DNA of 21,515 bases, taken from the NCBI GenBank assembly GCA_947470005.1, contig CANISA010000002.1, positions 1-21,515 of the forward strand, given 5' to 3'. The notes beneath the pieces were generated by a model, which saw nothing but the letters and a program-made list of their open reading frames with translations, did not search any database and had not been told where the DNA came from. Each line of letters starts with the position of its first letter. The first letter of the stretch is position 1. The DNA is from Legionellaceae bacterium (lineage in GTDB: Bacteria > Pseudomonadota > Gammaproteobacteria > Legionellales > Legionellaceae). The position numbers and the translations under genes were made by a program. This document shows, piece after piece, positions 12,901 to 18,900 of the stretch.

Positions 12901-15900
12901 TTGTTACGAATGTACTTATCGTCGACTCTTCCAGTATACATGCTACCCAGTGCTACAGTTGCTCTTGATACAATGCCGTTAACGGTTAATGGTAAATTGG
13001 ATCGTAGTGCCTTACTAAGCCCTGAGGTTGATACTGTCCTATATGTTGCACCGCGTAATGAGGGAGAGCGCTTGTTGTGTGATATTTGGCAAAATGTGCT
13101 GGATGTTGTGCCTGTGGGTATTCGAGATGATTTTTTTCGTTTGGGTTGTCATTCTATTTTAGCAATACATGCAGCGCATCGCATGAGTCAAGCATTAAAG
13201 CGTGTTGTTTCTATTCGAGATATTTTTCAATACCGTACCGTTGCCGATTTATATCCCATTTTATGTCAAGGTACGATTTTATCCGTGATTGAACCCGTGA
13301 TCGGTTATGCTCCTCTTTCCTTTGCCCAGGAACGTTTATGGTTTATCGAACAGTACGAGGGTGGGAGTGATATGTATCACATTCCAATGCTCTTTTTTTT
13401 GAGTGAGCGCATTGATATATTGCGTCTTAAAAAAGCACTGTTAACTATTGTTGAGCGACACGAGATATTACGTACTACTTTCGAACAAAATGAACAAGGT
13501 ATCTTTCATCAGGTGATTCATGAGCTGCCGCTGATCATTGAAGAATCTATGATTCAAGCGGCTAAAATGGATTTAGCCCTTCATCAGTTAATTCATCAAC
13601 CTTTTGATTTAATAAATGATTACCCCATACGAGTGATGATTTATACCCTTGAAGAATCGCATGATCGACGATTGGCGATTGTTATGCATCATATTGTGTT
13701 TGATGAATGGTCGGAAACTATTTTTAGGCAAGAGCTGGAGCGTCTCTATGCGGGTGAATTAGTCCCCAATTTAAGTATTCAATACAAAGACTTTTCGTTT
13801 TGGCAACGGCATCATGTTGCACATGAATTAAATGAAGGATTAACCTATTGGACATCCAAATTAGCCGGAGCTCCATCGCTTTTGTTGCCTCTTGATTATC
13901 CACGTCCAAAATCGATGGATTATCGGGGTGATTATATTGATATTGACCTGTCTAAATCGTTGGGTGAGCGTATTCAATCACTTGCCAGGCATCAGGGGGT
14001 GACGGTTTACACGGTATTACTAACAACGTGTGCTGTATTGTTATCTCGTTATAGCGGGCAAACGGATATCGTTATAGGATCGCCGAGCACTAATCGCCAG
14101 CATCCACAGACAGCTGATTTGTTAGGATTTTTTGTAAATATATTGGTTTTGCGATTGAAACTACAACCGAATGCATTATTTTCGTATTCCATGACCCTTA
14201 TTCAGCAAGAGTTGATAGACGCGTATAAACATCAGGATGTACCGTTTGAGCGACTAGTCGATGCATTGAAACTTGAGCGAGATACATCAATGCATCCTTT
14301 GTTCCAAGTTTTATTCAATGTCATTTATGAACAATCTAATATAGCCGATTCATCGCTACTGACGCCCATGATCGTTAATCACAATATTGCAAAATTTGAT
14401 TTAAGTTTTAGTTTTTTAGTTACGCCAAAGGGTATTAAGGGCAGGATTAATTATGCTAGCGCATTATTTACCCTTGACACAATTGATCGCATGAGTCTTC
14501 ACTTGAGTCATTTATTGGGTGAGATGGTTGATAAGGATAAATCACTGAATCAATATCAAATATTGACGCCGGCTGAATATCAAAAGATGATTTATGATTG
14601 GAATCAAACGGATAAAGATTTTTCGAATAATAGGACACTACACGAATTGTTTAGTGAGCAAGCGCAAAGAACGCCACATCATCCTGCATTAATATTTGAA
14701 GGGAAGCAGCTGACTTATCAAGAATTAGATCGCCGATCGAATCAATTGGCACGTTACTTATTAGAACGTCGACCGAGCCAATTCATTGCAATATGTATGG
14801 AACGTTCATTGGAGATGATCATTGCCATTTTTGGTGTGATGAAAACAGGGCGTGCTTATGTTCCGATTGATCCGAGCTACCCTCAAGAACGTATTAATTA
14901 TATGCTTAAAGATAGTGCCGTCACTTGTGTCCTGACACAACAGCATCTGGCCTTACAAGGCATTGTTGCCCCACATGTAGCGTTTATCATTCTAAACGAT
15001 AACGATTATCTCAAACAAAGTCTGAAACCACTCGTATCTAATGTTACTCCTGGTGATTTGGCCTATGTTATATATACATCGGGCAGCACCGGATCCCCAA
15101 AAGGCGTTATGGTAGAGCATAGGAGCGTTGTTAATTATGGTCATAATATTGCAACCTATTTTGATGACATTGAGCGCGTGGATTTTTCTACTTCACTTTC
15201 GTTTGATCTAAGTGTTACTACTGCTGTTATTCCTTTATTATTGGGTAAAACGGTCTTTATTTACTCGGGTCTTCTACAGGATATATCAAACTATGTAACT
15301 CATTTGTCGCAGCATCAAATAGAATTTTTGAAAAATACACCGGCTTACTTGGCGAAAGTAGCGGATTGTGTTGTGTCGCTATCGATAAAAAGGTGTTTTG
15401 TAGGCGGTGAAAAAATACAAGAAAATCAATTAATGGCTATTTCTGGTTTTGTTAATGACGTGTACGATGAGTATGGGCCTACAGAGGCGACGGTAGGTGT
15501 TTTGTTGGCGCAGAAAGGAATAAATACCCAGGTAATCAATACTATTGGTCGACCTTATTATAACTGTAAATGTTACATTCTCGATCAAAATTTAAGCCCA
15601 GTTCCAATTGGTGCGAAAGGCGAGTTATACCTCAGCGGGATAAGTGTTGCGCGAGGCTATCTTAATCAGCTTGAATTAACCGATGAGTGTTTTATCTCAA
15701 ATCCCTTCACAACAGTAGAGGAAAAACTCGCCGGATATGATCGATTGTATAAAACAGGTGATTCGGTGCGTTACTTGATTGATGGTTCTATTGAATACAT
15801 CAGCCGCGATGACGATCAAGTGAAGATCCGTGGATTTAGGATTGAGTTAGGTGAGATTGAACATGTCTTAAGGCGGCATGGCGATCTTACGGGTGTTGCG

Positions 15901-18900
15901 GTAGTAGCTTTAGATCAGCAATTAGTGGCGTATCTTGTGGCGCCTGAATTTCAACCTTCAACTGTAGAGCTAGATGAATATATTGAGGAGTTTTTACCGA
16001 GTTACATGACGCCTAATCATTATCTATTTATTCAGACATTACCTTTAACAGTTAATGGTAAATTGGATCGAAACGCATTGCCTCCACCTGAGCGGAAGAA
16101 AAAAACCTATGTTGCACCTCGGAATGAGATCGAGCGGTTATTGTGTGAGTTATGGCAAGAGGTTCTGGGTGTTGCGCGCGTGGGCATTCGAGATGATTTT
16201 TTTCATTTGGGTGGTCATTCAATTTTGGCTATACACGTGGCTCATCGTATGAGTCAGACGTTAAAACGTATGGTCACGGTTCGCCATATTTTTCAATATC
16301 CTGTGCTTGCGGAACTATATCCCATTTTACTTGAAAGTGATGTGTTATTGGCGATTCAGCCTACCTATGGTCGTGTGCCTTTATCGTTTGCTCAGGAACG
16401 TTTATGGTTTATTGAGCAATATGAAGAAGGGAGCGATGCCTATCATATACCTATGGTTTTTAGTCTTCATGAAAACGTTGATATATCACCCTTAATTCAA
16501 GCGTTGTCGGCGGTGGTTATGCGTCACTCGGTATTTCGCACAACCTTTCAACCTGATGAGCAAGGGGAGTATAGTCAAGTGGTTCATGAGGCACCTATTA
16601 TGATCGAGACATCGGTTATTCAAGCCGCTGAGTGGAGTGCTGTTTTGCATAAACAAGTGCATCAGCCTTTTGATTTAACACAACATTACCCAATACGCAT
16701 TGCGATTTATATGGTTGAAGAAACACAAACTCAATTTTTGATTATTACTATACACCACGTAGCGTTTGATGGTTGGTCTGTTGGAATTTTCATGGATGAT
16801 TTGAATGTATATTACGCGCATTTTTCGGTCGGGGCTCCGCTATCGTTGGCAACACTTGATATTCAATATAAAGATTTTTCGGCATGGCAGCGGGAATATT
16901 TGTCGGTTGAACAATTATCGAATCACATCGATTATTGGAAAACGAAACTTGATCATTATGAGCCGCTTGGCTTACCGACTGATCACAAAAGACCGGTTGA
17001 TGTGGATTATCGTGGCGATCATCACCGTTTTGAATTGGACACCTTGCTTGCTCAACAACTCAAAACACTTGCATGCTCGTGTGGGACAACCTTGTACACC
17101 GTGTTGCTAAGTGGGCTTTATGTTCTGTTATCGAAATATACAGGGCAGAATGATTTATTGTTGGGAACACCGATAGCAAATCGCACACATCCACAAACGG
17201 AGGGGTTGATTGGGCTTTTTGTAAACAGTGTGCCATTAAGAACACAATTAAAACCAGACGATACAATTTTAGATTTTATCCAGCAAGTACATCTTAATAT
17301 CATGGAGGCGCAACAACACCAAGATTTGCCTTTTGAAATGTTGCTTAAAACGTTGGAGGTGGAGCGAGATTCGTCGAGACACCCTTTGTTTCAAGTGATG
17401 TTTGATGTTCATCATCAGGATGAACAGCGGACCATACCTTCATGTTTAAGTGTCATGTCATTGCACACTGAATATAACGTTGCGAAATTTGATTTAAATT
17501 GGCTAATAGAAGAAAGTGCTGATGGTCTGATTGGTACAATTAATTATGCAACCAGTCTTTATCAAGCGGAGACGATTGTGAGATTGGCCGCCCACTATGA
17601 GTGCATTTTGTCTAAAATGGTTGAAAAAACCGCTACTCCGATACGTCACTATCAGGTGTTAACGCCGGCAGAATACCAGCAGGTTGTGTATACGTGGAAT
17701 GCAACGGAGCGAGATTATCCGCGTGATAAAACGGTTCATCAGTTGTTTGAAGAACAAGCGCTAAGAACGCCAGATAATATTGCTGTGGTGTTTGGTGAGC
17801 AAACACTAACGTATGGCCAATTGAATGAACAAACGAATCAACTAGCCCGGTATCTTCGGGACCACTATCAAGAACAAGGACGAGCACTCAAACCAGACAC
17901 CTTGATAGCATTGTGCTTGGATCGGTCTTTGGACATGATGGTCGCACTTCTTGGGGTGCTGAAAGCGGGTGGCGCGTATGTGCCTATTGATCCCCGTTAT
18001 CCAGGCGATAGAATTAGATACATGTTGTCGGATACGCAGAGCGAGCTGGTATTAACACAAACCCATTTGGCTGAGCAGGTTAAGGGTTTCATGGCGGGTA
18101 ACACCAGGTGCTGTATTGTACTGCTGGATGAGAAACCGTATCGACACGCCGAAACAACTGCTCTTGGAGCATCGAGTCAAGCGACTGATTTAGCTTATGT
18201 GATGTACACCTCGGGCACGACAGGGATGCCAAAAGGGGTGATGGTGCCTCATCAATCAATCAGCCGTTTAGTAAAAGAAACCAATTATGTCAAAATAATT
18301 GAGCAAGATCATGTCGCACAAGCAGCGAGTTATGCTTTCGATGCGGCCACATTTGAAATATGGGGCGCTTTTTTAAATGGCGCTCGGCTCGTTTTGGTTC
18401 CTCCTTTAACATTATTAAATATAAGTCATTTTGATGCATTGTTAGAAAAGGAAAAAATAACGATACTTTGGCTTACGTCAGAGGTATTGAATCAATATGC
18501 TGCAAAAAAACCAGCTATCTTTAAATATCTGACTTATTTATTGGTGGGTGGAGATATTGTAAATCCAGAAAGTATTCTGAATATTTTGACCTGCATGGAT
18601 GGCGCACCGCGCTATGTTTTAAATGGTTATGGGCCAACGGAAAACACAACATTTACAACAACCTATTTGATTTCTAAGGACGCGCTTTGTCGTTATAGAA
18701 CCATCCCTATTGGTAGACCTATCAATAACACCGTCATTTATGTACTGGATGCGCATCTAAAGCCAACCCCCATTGGTGTGCCCGGAGAACTATTCCTCGG
18801 CGGTGAAGGGCTTGCAAGAGGGTACTTAAATAGAAAAGAACTGACACAGCAACAATTCATAGCCAATCCGTTTAGTGATGTTTCGGGGAGTAAACTTTAT

